A stretch of 64,000 bases of DNA, taken from positions 868,001-932,000 of the forward strand of contig NZ_CP063785.1 of the NCBI RefSeq assembly GCF_025860405.1, written 5' to 3'. Positions 37,401 through 45,116 of this stretch are shown piece after piece (position 1 is the first letter of the stretch; the number at the start of each line of letters is the position of its first letter). The position numbers were made by a program, and so were the translations under genes. Below the pieces are notes generated by a model. It saw only the letters and a program-made list of their open reading frames with translations. It did no database searches and had not been told where the DNA came from. The stretch comes from Tolypothrix sp. PCC 7712 (GTDB lineage Bacteria; Cyanobacteriota; Cyanobacteriia; Cyanobacteriales; Nostocaceae).

Positions 37401-40400
37401 GAATTTGGGCAAGTGTCATTAAAGTTACTAGAGCAATACCAAATTCCCGCATTCAAAAGTAGAGCTTACTTTATTGTCAACAGTTTTATTCGCCACTGGA
37501 AAGAACCCTTGAGTCAGTCTATTCCATTTTTATTGGAAGGCTACCAGAGTGGTTTAGAAACCGGAGATTGGGAATGCGTAGCGCTGAACCTGGTGTCATA
37601 CGGTCAGTACAGTTATTGGAGTGGTCGAGGATTAAATGATTTAGCTGAGGAAATGGAGGCTTATCGGCAAGCCATCAGCCAAGTTAAACAAGATGCAACG
37701 TTAAAATATCATGAGTGTTACCAGCAAGTGATTATTAACTTACTGGGAAGGGTAAAAGTTGCCTATGATTTGCAGGGAACAGTCTTTAACAAAAGCGAGG
37801 CCTTAACCCACTTGCAAGCGATGAATGACCAAACAGGGTTATTTCATGTTTCTCTAAATCAAACCATTCTCTATTATTTGTTTGGCAAATACGAATCGGC
37901 TTTGGTACAAACAGCCCTAGCAGAACAGTACAGTCATGCTGGCATTGGGTATTTTATGGTTGTTGTTCAAGTCTTCTATGATGCCTTAGTTCATCTGGCA
38001 AATTATGCTGAAGCTTCTCCACAACAGCAGTCTGCAATTATTGAGCGAGTCAATAACCATCAAGCAAAACTCCAAAACTGGGCAACTCATGCGCCATGCA
38101 ATCACCAACATCGTTGGGAATTAGTAGCAGCAGAACGCGATCGCATTTTGGGGCAATTTACTGCTGCGATGGAGCATTATGAATTAGCCATTAATGGCGC
38201 AAAAACTCACGGTTATTTGCAAGAAGAAGCACTCAGCAATGAATTAGCAGCTAAATTTTACCTGGAATGGGGTAAACAGAAGGTAGCCGCAGGTTATATG
38301 CAAGAAGCTTACTACTGCTATGCCCGTTGGGGTGCAAAAGCCAAAACTGATGATTTAGAAAATCGCTATCCCAATTTACTGCGCCCTATTCTGCAGCAAA
38401 CAGTACAAAGCCTCAATCCTCTAGAAACCTTAGCTTCAATGACTGCGCTGAATGTCTCGATTCATAACTCCACAAAAAATAACAACTCATCCAGCAGTAT
38501 CAATAATGCTCTAGATTTTGCCGCCATCCTGCAAGCTTCTCAAAGTTTGTCCAGTACGATTCAACTGGATGAACTCATGTATCAACTTACTCAGATGATT
38601 CTGCAACATTCTGGGGGCGATCGCTGTGCTTTAATTTTGCCTGATAGTCATGGAAAATGGCAGGTGCGAGCCGTTGCTACACCAGAAACCACAGAACTTT
38701 GTACTGAACTCTTAGAAGGAAATCCTCACTTCCCCCTCAAACTGATCCAGTACGTCAAAAATACCCAAGAAGTTGTAGTCATTGACGAACTCAAAACCAA
38801 TTTACCTGTAATTGATGAATATTTGAATCAGCGACAACCAAAAAGTTTGCTGTGCTTGCCAATTCTTAATCAAGGACATTTAATTGGGATTTTATATTTA
38901 AAAAATCGCTCCACTAGCGGCGTGTTTACGAGCGATCGCATTTTGCTGCTCAACTTTCTTTGTACCCAAGCGGCAATTTCTCTAGAAAATGCCCGTCTTT
39001 ATCAAGATTCGCAAAAATATGCCCAAAAATTAGAAAAATCCTTAGAACAGTTAAATCTTAGCGAAAACCGCTTTCAAAAATTAGCTGATAACATACCAGG
39101 ATTAATTTATCAGATTCGCATTCAAGCTGATGGTTCATCTTCCATCTCCTATGTCAGTTCTGGATGTCAAACTCTGTACGAAGTCGCCCCAGAAGATTTG
39201 ATGTCAGGAAAATACAGCTTGCGTGATTTTGAACATCCCGACGATCGCGCAGAGGCTTTTCGCGCCTCGATGGAATCAGCAAAAAATCTCACCCCATTTC
39301 ATCACGAGTGGCGGATTATTACACCCAATGGCAATATCAAGTGGGTAAAAGCAGCTTCTCAACCAGAACGTAGGGAGGATGGCGAAATGGTATGGGATGG
39401 TATTGTGATTGATATTAGCGAACAGCAAACAGCACTTCATGAACGCAAACTTGCTGAACAACAACAACAGAGACTGTTAGGGATTTTGGAAGCTACCCCA
39501 GATATTGTAGGTATTGCTGATGCTAATGGTAATAGTCTTTATGTTAATCCTTCTGGACAGAAATTTTGGCAGATGAAAGATAGTGCAGCTGAATTTCACA
39601 TTGCTAGGGTCACTACACCTACAGTAATGGCATATCTGCAAAATGTTGCTATTCCCACTGCTATCAACCGAGGGACTTGGAGTGGTGAGTCAGCCATTTT
39701 AGACTCCCAAGGTAATGAAGTGCCTGTATCTCAGGTAATCATTGCTCATAAAAATGCTGCCGATGAAGTCGAATATCTGGCTACCATTATTCGAGATCTT
39801 AGAGAACGCAAACAAGCTGAAGCTGCGATTGAGCAAAAATCCCAGGAACTAGAAACGGCTTTGCAAGAACTGCAAAAAGCTCAATTGCAAATGGTACAAA
39901 ATGAAAAAATGTCTGCACTAGGTAACTTAGTTGCTGGGGTAGCCCATGAAATGAACAATCCACTAGGATTTATTTCAGCTAGCCTCAAACAAGTTAAACC
40001 CACTTTGGATGATATTACCGAACACCTGAAGCTATATCAACAAGCCCTACCCGAACCTGAAGCAGAAATTCTCGATCATGCTGAAGAAATCGACTTGGAT
40101 TATAGCTTAGAAGACTTACCAAAAATTATCGATTCGATGGTCATAGCTTGCGATCGCTTGAAAAATATTAGCACCAGTTTAAGAACTTTCTCCCGTGCTG
40201 ATAAAGATTATAAAGTTCCATTTAACATCAATCAAGGGCTGGATAGTACAATTTTAATTCTCAAACATCGCCTCAAAGCTAACGAAAAACGCCCGGAAAT
40301 TATTGTAGAAACCGAATACGCTAATTTTGCACCTATTGATTGTTTTCCAGGACAATTAAATCAGGTATTTATGAATGTTCTGGCAAATGCTATTGATGCT

Positions 40401-40721
40401 TTAGATGAATTATTTATCGGTCAGAGTTATGAGCAAATGAAGTTGCGTAATCCTATAATTATCGTCAAGACTGCTATTGATAATTACAATGTCAAAATCT
40501 CAATTGCTGATAATGGCAAAGGCATGAGTGAAGAAGTGAAAATGCATATCTTTGACCATTTATTTACTACTAAAGGAGTTGGTAAAGGTACAGGTTTAGG
40601 ACTCGCTATAGCTAGACAAATTGTTGAAGAAAAACATGAGGGTAAAATTGAGGTCAATTCTGTTTTAGGAGAGGGAACAGAATTTGCAATTTTCCTTCCC
40701 ATTGCAGATAAATCTAAATAA
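34464..40721 (+). CDS. HstK-type Ser/Thr kinase-AAA-GAF-PAS-histidine kinase (copy 2)
   Basis: A 2085-residue paralogue of the protein encoded at 16211, with the same domain order. The Ser/Thr kinase has catalytic HKDIKPANIL near 132 and DFS instead of DFG; the ATPase has Walker A GFSGIGKT near 340 and Walker B LDDLQWAD near 469; GAF spans about 1353-1515; PAS domains start near 1536 (RFQKLADNIPGLIYQIRI) and 1666 (GILEATPDIVGIADANG); the histidine kinase has H-box His1828 in VAHEMNNP, NVLANAID, DNGKGMS and GTGLGLAIA. There is no receiver or membrane segment. The second PAS differs clearly from that of copy 1, suggesting a different signal. Between kinase subdomains there is a low-complexity GNREQGTVNREE insert. 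Confidence 0.93.
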   Translation: MPAENFKPIIPGYQIGSQLYIGSRTRVYRAIREQDQLPVVIKLLASQYPSFNELLQFRNQYTISKNFQIPGIIHPLSLEPYDNGYILVMEDTGGISLREYIKTVNLSLKEFLAIGIQLANIIGYLHNQRVIHKDIKPANILIHPETKQIQIIDFSISSLLPKETQEIQNPNVLEGTLAYISPEQTGRMNRGIDYRSDFYSLGVTFYELLTGELPFLSDDPIKLVHSHIATIPKKLGNREQGTVNREEVPQVVADIVMKLLAKNAEDRYQSALGLKHDLETCLAQLEDTGEIRYFEIGQRDVCDRFLIPEKLYGRETEVSTLLQAFERVANGTSEMMLVAGFSGIGKTAVVNEVHKPITRQQGYFIKGKFDQFNRNIPLSAFVQALRDLMGQLLSESDTQLQTWKAKFLDAVGEHGQVLIEVIPELEIIIGKQPPAPELSGNAVQNRFNLLFQKFIGVFTNKQHPLVIFLDDLQWADLASLQLIKLVMGDNGHLLLLGAYRDNEVSSAHPLILTVEYLQKTGTTINIITLAPLALSDTNLLVTDTLQCSIQQAQSLTELIYRKTKGNPFFITQFLKALHEDGQITFNHHQGYWECDIAEIKALSFTDDVVEFMAQQLQKLPSETQNVLKLAACIGNSFDLATLAIVSQQSQIHTATALWKALQEGLILPTSQIYKFFQAEITEPTLGEQSINLTYRFLHDRIQQAAYKLIAEDDKQATHLTIGELLLSNTPETQLDANIFEIVNHLNIGIELITQADKKLELARLNLIAGCKAKNAIAYDAAVKYFTQGIDLLPPTAWTVHYKLTLNLHHERLEAACLNTDFDKLAAWGDIVLQSAASLLDTIKVHETRMTAFRSQGKFLQVVETGLQVLKLLGVEFPQEPTMADIGAAAAQTRQLWQGRAPLSLLDLPVMSDLQQLAAMQILTKLVPSAHIVAPLLLPLLIFKQVEMSIECGNSSIAIFTYADYGLILCGVMGDLDAGYEFGQVSLKLLEQYQIPAFKSRAYFIVNSFIRHWKEPLSQSIPFLLEGYQSGLETGDWECVALNLVSYGQYSYWSGRGLNDLAEEMEAYRQAISQVKQDATLKYHECYQQVIINLLGRVKVAYDLQGTVFNKSEALTHLQAMNDQTGLFHVSLNQTILYYLFGKYESALVQTALAEQYSHAGIGYFMVVVQVFYDALVHLANYAEASPQQQSAIIERVNNHQAKLQNWATHAPCNHQHRWELVAAERDRILGQFTAAMEHYELAINGAKTHGYLQEEALSNELAAKFYLEWGKQKVAAGYMQEAYYCYARWGAKAKTDDLENRYPNLLRPILQQTVQSLNPLETLASMTALNVSIHNSTKNNNSSSSINNALDFAAILQASQSLSSTIQLDELMYQLTQMILQHSGGDRCALILPDSHGKWQVRAVATPETTELCTELLEGNPHFPLKLIQYVKNTQEVVVIDELKTNLPVIDEYLNQRQPKSLLCLPILNQGHLIGILYLKNRSTSGVFTSDRILLLNFLCTQAAISLENARLYQDSQKYAQKLEKSLEQLNLSENRFQKLADNIPGLIYQIRIQADGSSSISYVSSGCQTLYEVAPEDLMSGKYSLRDFEHPDDRAEAFRASMESAKNLTPFHHEWRIITPNGNIKWVKAASQPERREDGEMVWDGIVIDISEQQTALHERKLAEQQQQRLLGILEATPDIVGIADANGNSLYVNPSGQKFWQMKDSAAEFHIARVTTPTVMAYLQNVAIPTAINRGTWSGESAILDSQGNEVPVSQVIIAHKNAADEVEYLATIIRDLRERKQAEAAIEQKSQELETALQELQKAQLQMVQNEKMSALGNLVAGVAHEMNNPLGFISASLKQVKPTLDDITEHLKLYQQALPEPEAEILDHAEEIDLDYSLEDLPKIIDSMVIACDRLKNISTSLRTFSRADKDYKVPFNINQGLDSTILILKHRLKANEKRPEIIVETEYANFAPIDCFPGQLNQVFMNVLANAIDALDELFIGQSYEQMKLRNPIIIVKTAIDNYNVKISIADNGKGMSEEVKMHIFDHLFTTKGVGKGTGLGLAIARQIVEEKHEGKIEVNSVLGEGTEFAIFLPIADKSK

Positions 40722-40761
40722 CCACACAACACAAATTCTTGAGAAAAGTATTGCTACAGGC

Positions 40762-40850
40762 AATACTTGTCGGTTAAGGGGAAAAGGGGCAAGAAAAAAC
40801 CTTTTCCCCAAACCAAATGAAGAGTTGAAAATCCTTAACCGAGCAGTATT
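40762..40850. repeat. MITE-like repeat family A, copy 2 (89 bp)
   Basis: Same termini as copy 1: AATACTTGTCGGTTAAGG at 40762-40779 and CCTTAACCGAGCAGTATT at 40833-40850. The interior is shorter than in copy 1 but shares GGGGCAAGAAAAAACC and TTTTCCCCAAACCAAAT. Confidence 0.75.
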
Positions 40851-41056
40851 GTTACTACAGGTGCTTGCGAGCGTCATGACAATAAAATTCGGATAAGACA
40901 CATCGATTGACGTTTAAATCCTGTAGAGACGCGATTAATCGCGTCTCATATCCTACCAAATTGTAAAAATTAGTAAATTTACGGAAAATAGCCCAGCAGT
41001 CATGCCTTCCTTCATTAATTCTTTATATAATCCAGATGTTTCTTGTTAAAATATTT

Positions 41057-41181
41057 AGGGACTTCCAAATAAAAAAATATCCCAGTATGTATTGTGGGGT
41101 GGACATCTTGTCCGCCCAGTTTATGTGGCGGGCAAGATGCCCGCCCCACAAGATGGAATAATTTATTTCTGGGAAATCCCT
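41057..41181. repeat. Inverted-repeat element with family B hairpin core, copy 1
   Basis: The outer ends AGGGACTTCCAAATAAAAAA and the complement of GGGAAATCCCT plus flanking bases pair over about 28 positions with a few mismatches. The core is a long GC-rich hairpin, GTGGGGTGGACATCTTG / CAAGATGCCCGCCCCAC. A single outer end (AGGGACTTCCAAGTAAAAAA) recurs at 57061-57090. Confidence 0.7.
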
Positions 41182-41587
41182 TATATACTTGTATATAATT
41201 ACTCAAAATATTTATAAATTTTTATTAAAATAACAATGTATAAGTCAGTAAATTAACACCTTATTAATACTGAAAATAAATAGTAATAGTTTTTCAGATT
41301 TTTGTCAAAAACTACGTATTGACATAATACATAAGTCATGATTTAAAGAATTCGGCACTGCTTAACCCTCCGGAGATCTGAACTAATCGCAAATATTAGC
41401 AGCCTAAATTTTCAAGTAGAACTTGCATACTTGAATTTTTATTTCAAAAGATTTAAAAAATTATCATTCTTCTGGTTGTTACGCAATTGTACTAGCCAGC
41501 TTATTGTCAGGTTATAACCACCGACTTAAGTGGGCTACTTTTGACTGCTCTTATTCACTCATCTATCTATATACTGATTTGCCGCTA

Positions 41588-43036
41588 GTGAAGACTCTAT
41601 CTGCCTTTACTGAAGAACTTGCAGAACCCTTACCTTCTAAAGAACTGCTGACATCCCTAACTACAGACTCACCGCCGAAAATTTCTCCGCAAGCAACTCG
41701 AACTAGCCTGAAAGCATCTACTATAGATGGCGTATTTGCCACAATTTTTTCTAACATTACCAGTGGCGTAATACTGATTAATTTTTTACTTCAGTTGGGC
41801 GCTACCCCAGTAGAAATAGGCTTGCTGTCTTCCATTCCCATGCTGGCAAATTTCCTGCAACCAGTGGGAGCTTATTTTGCCGATCGCACTACCAGCCGTC
41901 ATTGGTATACCTTAGCAATTTTTGGCCCTTCGCGCTTGCTGTGGCTGATTTTAGTAGGGGGAATTGCATGGTTTTGTTACTATCACACCCCACCCCACCA
42001 GTTAGTTATCTGGACACTGGGAATAGTTGTAGTCACCAATATTCTCGGAGGTTTGGGTGGTTGCGCCTGGTTTAGCTGGATGGCGGCTTTGGTTCCCCCG
42101 CGCTTGCGAGGGCGTTATTTCGGTTTTCGTAATAGTGCTGCTAGCTTGGCTAATTTTTTATCTGTACCCCTGTTGGGATTTGCGGTTTCCGCTTGGCCTG
42201 GTGGTGGAATTGAAGGTTTCGGCGTACTTTTGTTACTAGGAGTAGTCATCGGCCTGATCAGTTTAGCTTGTCAATTTTGGATGGTGGATGTCAATCCCCA
42301 AGTTTACCGCTTTGGCAAAACTGCGCGCCAAAACTCAGAAAATGCTGAAACTCCAAAACTAAATACATTTAGCATCCTCAAAGATTTCAACTTTCTCAAA
42401 TTTCTGGTTTATTTTGGGCTGTGGACATTTGCAGTCAATCTCAGCGCCCCATTTTTTAACCTTTATATGCTGCAAAATTTAGGTTTAGACCTCAGTACAG
42501 TCACACTTTATAGTAGTTTGATTGCTGGGGCAAACTTACTCATGCTGGTATTGTGGGGTAAGTTGGCTGACAAGATTGGCAATCGTCCCATACTATTGTT
42601 AGTCGGCTTTTTAATTGCAGTCACACCTTTATTTTGGTTAGGGGCTGGGAATGACTTCATTTCTGTATGGGTTTGGCTACCACTGATACATATTGTCTGG
42701 GGTGGCTTTGGAGCTGCGATCGACTTGTGCAACAGTAATATTCAGATGGAAATGGCACCATTAGAGTCTCCTTCTCAATATTTTGCGATCGCAGCTGCGG
42801 TTACTGGTGTTACTGGTGGTTTAGGCTCAACAGTAGGCGGCTTTTTAGCCCAGCTAGATATCATTGGTGGCTTACCTGGATTATTTGCGCTTTCAGCTAT
42901 AGTGCGATTGATGGCGCTGTTACCTCTAATATTTGTTAGAGAACCACGTAGTAAATCCTTTAGTGATTTGCTAGAAAAAATCTTACCTTGGAAGCCAAAA
43001 TCAGAGCTTGTTTCCACCGAAAAAATTGCTGCTTAA
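41588..43036 (+). CDS. MFS transporter
   Basis: A major-facilitator protein of about 482 residues with 11-12 hydrophobic segments. The first helix follows a soluble N-terminus and begins near STIDGVFATIFSNITSGVI. The helix 2-3 loop contains the MFS signature region (PVGAYFADRTTSRHW), and the second half has the matching WGKLADKIGNRP loop. The transported molecule cannot be inferred. I place the start at the GTG 41588 (VKTLSAFTEEL); the longer frame from a TTG at 41504 would add 28 residues with no membrane or family character. A good intrinsic terminator follows at 43068. No neighbouring gene hints at a substrate. Confidence 0.8.
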   Translation: MKTLSAFTEELAEPLPSKELLTSLTTDSPPKISPQATRTSLKASTIDGVFATIFSNITSGVILINFLLQLGATPVEIGLLSSIPMLANFLQPVGAYFADRTTSRHWYTLAIFGPSRLLWLILVGGIAWFCYYHTPPHQLVIWTLGIVVVTNILGGLGGCAWFSWMAALVPPRLRGRYFGFRNSAASLANFLSVPLLGFAVSAWPGGGIEGFGVLLLLGVVIGLISLACQFWMVDVNPQVYRFGKTARQNSENAETPKLNTFSILKDFNFLKFLVYFGLWTFAVNLSAPFFNLYMLQNLGLDLSTVTLYSSLIAGANLLMLVLWGKLADKIGNRPILLLVGFLIAVTPLFWLGAGNDFISVWVWLPLIHIVWGGFGAAIDLCNSNIQMEMAPLESPSQYFAIAAAVTGVTGGLGSTVGGFLAQLDIIGGLPGLFALSAIVRLMALLPLIFVREPRSKSFSDLLEKILPWKPKSELVSTEKIAA

Positions 43037-43067
43037 CTAAATTACTCAGCATTAACCTTCATTAGCT

Positions 43068-43102
43068 AATCCTTCCTGACTTAAGAGGGAAGGATTTCTT
43101 TT
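43068..43102 (+). terminator. Intrinsic terminator after the MFS gene
   Basis: A 9-bp stem AATCCTTCC (43068-43076) / GGAAGGATT (43088-43096), 11-base loop, then TCTTTT. It is 31 bases past the MFS stop codon. Confidence 0.75.
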
Positions 43103-43142
43103 GGGTGCATCCCAGTTTTTATTTTATAACTAGAGAATTAAG

Positions 43143-43239
43143 CGTCATTGCGAGGAGGAACGACGAAGCAATCGCATGGATTTATTCCTGGTGAGAGATT
43201 TTGCGATTGCTTCACTCCACTTCGTTGCGTTCGCAATGA
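43143..43239. repeat. GTCATTGCGA inverted repeat, family D copy 1
   Basis: The outer arms GTCATTGCGA and TCGCAATGAC are perfect complements; the inner arms GAAGCAATCGCA and TGCGATTGCTTC also pair, giving a long hairpin. A second copy is at 60150-60258 and a degenerate one at 56968-57030. This is a known widespread cyanobacterial repeat type. Confidence 0.8.
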
Positions 43240-43311
43240 CATTGAAAAAAGTGGGATGCTCCCTTTCTTTTTTTATACAGCATCATGCGAGATAGTTGAG
43301 GGGAAAGGCTG

Positions 43312-43581
43312 ATGGTGGAAACAAAAAATGATGCTGAAAACAAATCTGAGAATAATCATGAGATTTTTGCTGACAATCCTTTAACTAATATTTCTTTAGA
43401 TAATGTTTCTGCAATTGTGGAAGCTTTAAGTAAATTAGACGAGCATCTTCTAAGTTTTGCAGATGAAACATATAATATGTTTGATTTCCGGAATGATGTA
43501 GGAATTAAACGCATTATCTCTTATCTTTCAAATCAATTGAATGAGCAAGAGAGATTTGAAATAATGCAAAATGCAAATTAG
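43312..43581 (+). CDS. Hypothetical small acidic protein, 89 residues
   Basis: A short acidic protein that I do not recognise. After a charged N-terminus (ETKNDAENKSENNHEIF), it has two likely amphipathic helices, LDNVSAIVEALSKLDEHLL and VGIKRIISYLSNQLNEQERF. GAGGGGAAA lies about seven bases before the ATG, a usable ribosome site. The helices resemble a small regulatory or structural subunit, but no family can be named. The gene precedes the DNA methyltransferase by 209 bases on the same strand, separated by a perfect hairpin, so co-transcription is uncertain. Confidence 0.55.
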   Translation: MVETKNDAENKSENNHEIFADNPLTNISLDNVSAIVEALSKLDEHLLSFADETYNMFDFRNDVGIKRIISYLSNQLNEQERFEIMQNAN

Positions 43582-43603
43582 TTTTAAACAGTTGTGAGGG
43601 GTC

Positions 43604-43636
43604 AGATCCCCGACTTCTTGAAGAAGTCGGGGATCT
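43604..43636. repeat. Perfect 33-nt hairpin between the 89-residue gene and the methyltransferase
   Basis: Perfect 16-bp arms (AGATCCCCGACTTCTT and its complement) around a single G, 22 bases past the stop codon. It could terminate transcription or act as a dispersed repeat; a worn half occurs at 61116-61134. Confidence 0.75.
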
Positions 43637-43790
43637 TGCAACTAGGTAAACTTAATAGGGCAAATTACTACTTGGAGAAATCTTATTTTTAGGGTAAAAT
43701 GTATTGCTTTAAATTTTTATTATTATAGTTCGTGTAATCGTTGGTTCACGTACCTTTATCAGAGTCCATAGGTCAACGTCTGAATCACAA

Positions 43791-45116
43791 ATGAGACTCA
43801 GAACTGATAACTTAGAACTCAGCACTGTTCATCAAAGACCAATTGCAGTTGACTTGTTTGCTGGTGCAGGCGGTATGACTCTTGGGTTTGAACAAGCTGG
43901 CTTTGATGTGCTGGCATCTGTTGAAATCGACCCGATTCACTGTGCCATCCATGAATTTAATTTTCCTTTTTGGAAAGTGTTATGCCAAAGCGTTGTAGAC
44001 ACTACAGGGGAAGAAATTAGAAAGCGATCGCAAATTGGCGATCGTGAAATAGATGTGGTAATTTCAGGTAGTCCTTGCCAAGGTTTCTCTCTCATTGGTA
44101 AACGCGCTGTTGACGACCCCCGCAACTCTTTAGTATTTCACTTTCATCGCCTAGTTTTGGAGTTGCAACCGAAGTTTTTTGTGATGGAAAATGTCCGGGG
44201 CATCACAATTGGCGAACATAAACAAATTCTGCAAACTTTGATTAGTGAGTTTCAAAGTAAAGGCTATCAAGTAGAAGAAAATTACCAAATTCTTAATGCT
44301 GCCCATTACGGTGTACCACAAGCGCGAGAAAGATTATTTTTGTTAGGCGCAAGGGAAGATATAGCTTTACCAAAATATCCGCAGCCGATTACTCAAATCG
44401 CAAAGCCTCATGATTCTATAAAACCAAATTCATCTCCCTTGCCAATGAGTCCGACCGTATGGGATGCCATTGGTGATATACCAGAAGTAGAAAATTATGA
44501 TGAGTTACTTGCACAAGATTCAGTATTAGCAGAATATGGTAAACCTAGTAATTATGCTAGGCAACTTCGCTGTATTGAAACTTTAACAAATAATTATTCC
44601 TACCCTCGTAAATTTAATTTTCAAATTCTCTCTTCCAGTTTCCGCACCAAACACTCAGATGCAACTAGAGAACGCTTTGCGGCTACAATGCAAGGAGAAA
44701 GAGAACCTATTAGTCGGTTTCATAAATTACATCCGGCTGGTGTTTGTAACACATTAAGAGCAGGTACAGATATGTATCGTGGCTCTTTTACTTCTCCTAG
44801 GCCAATTCATCCTTTTACACCTAGATGTATAACAGTTAGAGAAGCAGCAAGGCTACATTCTTATCCCGATTGGTTTAGATTTCATATTACAAAATGGCAC
44901 GGATTCCGCCAAGTTGGTAACTCTGTACCTCCTTATTTAGCTAAGTCTATTGCATCAGAAATTATCAATGTACTGGGTATATCACCATCTCAACCAAACA
45001 TCATTCAAGAACTTGGGGATGAAAGTTTATTGCATTTTAAGATGTTGGAAGCGGCTAAATATTATGGTGTTAATCCCAAAGTAATGGAGATTATCAGCGA
45101 TAGTGCAAACTTATAA
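43791..45116 (+). CDS. DNA (cytosine-5) methyltransferase, orphan
   Basis: A 441-residue C5-cytosine methyltransferase. Motif I is DLFAGAGGMTLGFEQAGF, motif IV SGSPCQGFS with catalytic Cys96, motif VI MENVRGI, motif VIII QARERLFLLG, and motifs IX-X end in FRQVGNSVPPYLAKSI. The target-recognition region lies about 220-330. No restriction endonuclease gene is adjacent, so it is probably a solitary regulatory or protective enzyme; cyanobacteria are known to have an orphan C5 enzyme that methylates CGATCG, the HIP1 core, and this protein is a candidate. The first dozen codons are built from an ACTCAGCACT-type repeat also seen at 32103-32131. The stop overlaps the convergent gene by 6 bp. Confidence 0.92.
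   Translation: MRLRTDNLELSTVHQRPIAVDLFAGAGGMTLGFEQAGFDVLASVEIDPIHCAIHEFNFPFWKVLCQSVVDTTGEEIRKRSQIGDREIDVVISGSPCQGFSLIGKRAVDDPRNSLVFHFHRLVLELQPKFFVMENVRGITIGEHKQILQTLISEFQSKGYQVEENYQILNAAHYGVPQARERLFLLGAREDIALPKYPQPITQIAKPHDSIKPNSSPLPMSPTVWDAIGDIPEVENYDELLAQDSVLAEYGKPSNYARQLRCIETLTNNYSYPRKFNFQILSSSFRTKHSDATRERFAATMQGEREPISRFHKLHPAGVCNTLRAGTDMYRGSFTSPRPIHPFTPRCITVREAARLHSYPDWFRFHITKWHGFRQVGNSVPPYLAKSIASEIINVLGISPSQPNIIQELGDESLLHFKMLEAAKYYGVNPKVMEIISDSANL

Larger units (their letters stand above)
40722..41587. other. Gene-free spacer with repeats
   Basis: About 870 bases between HstK copy 2 and the MFS gene. It contains repeat family A copy 2, a perfect 22-nt palindrome at 40926-40947 (arm GAGACGCGATT), and repeat family B copy 1, all listed or discussed separately. 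The remainder is AT-rich. Frames at 40684-40896 and 41015-41206 are made of repeat sequence. Confidence 0.55.

Noticed and set aside
41015..41206. 63-codon minus-strand frame
   Set aside because: It is formed by the family B inverted-repeat element.
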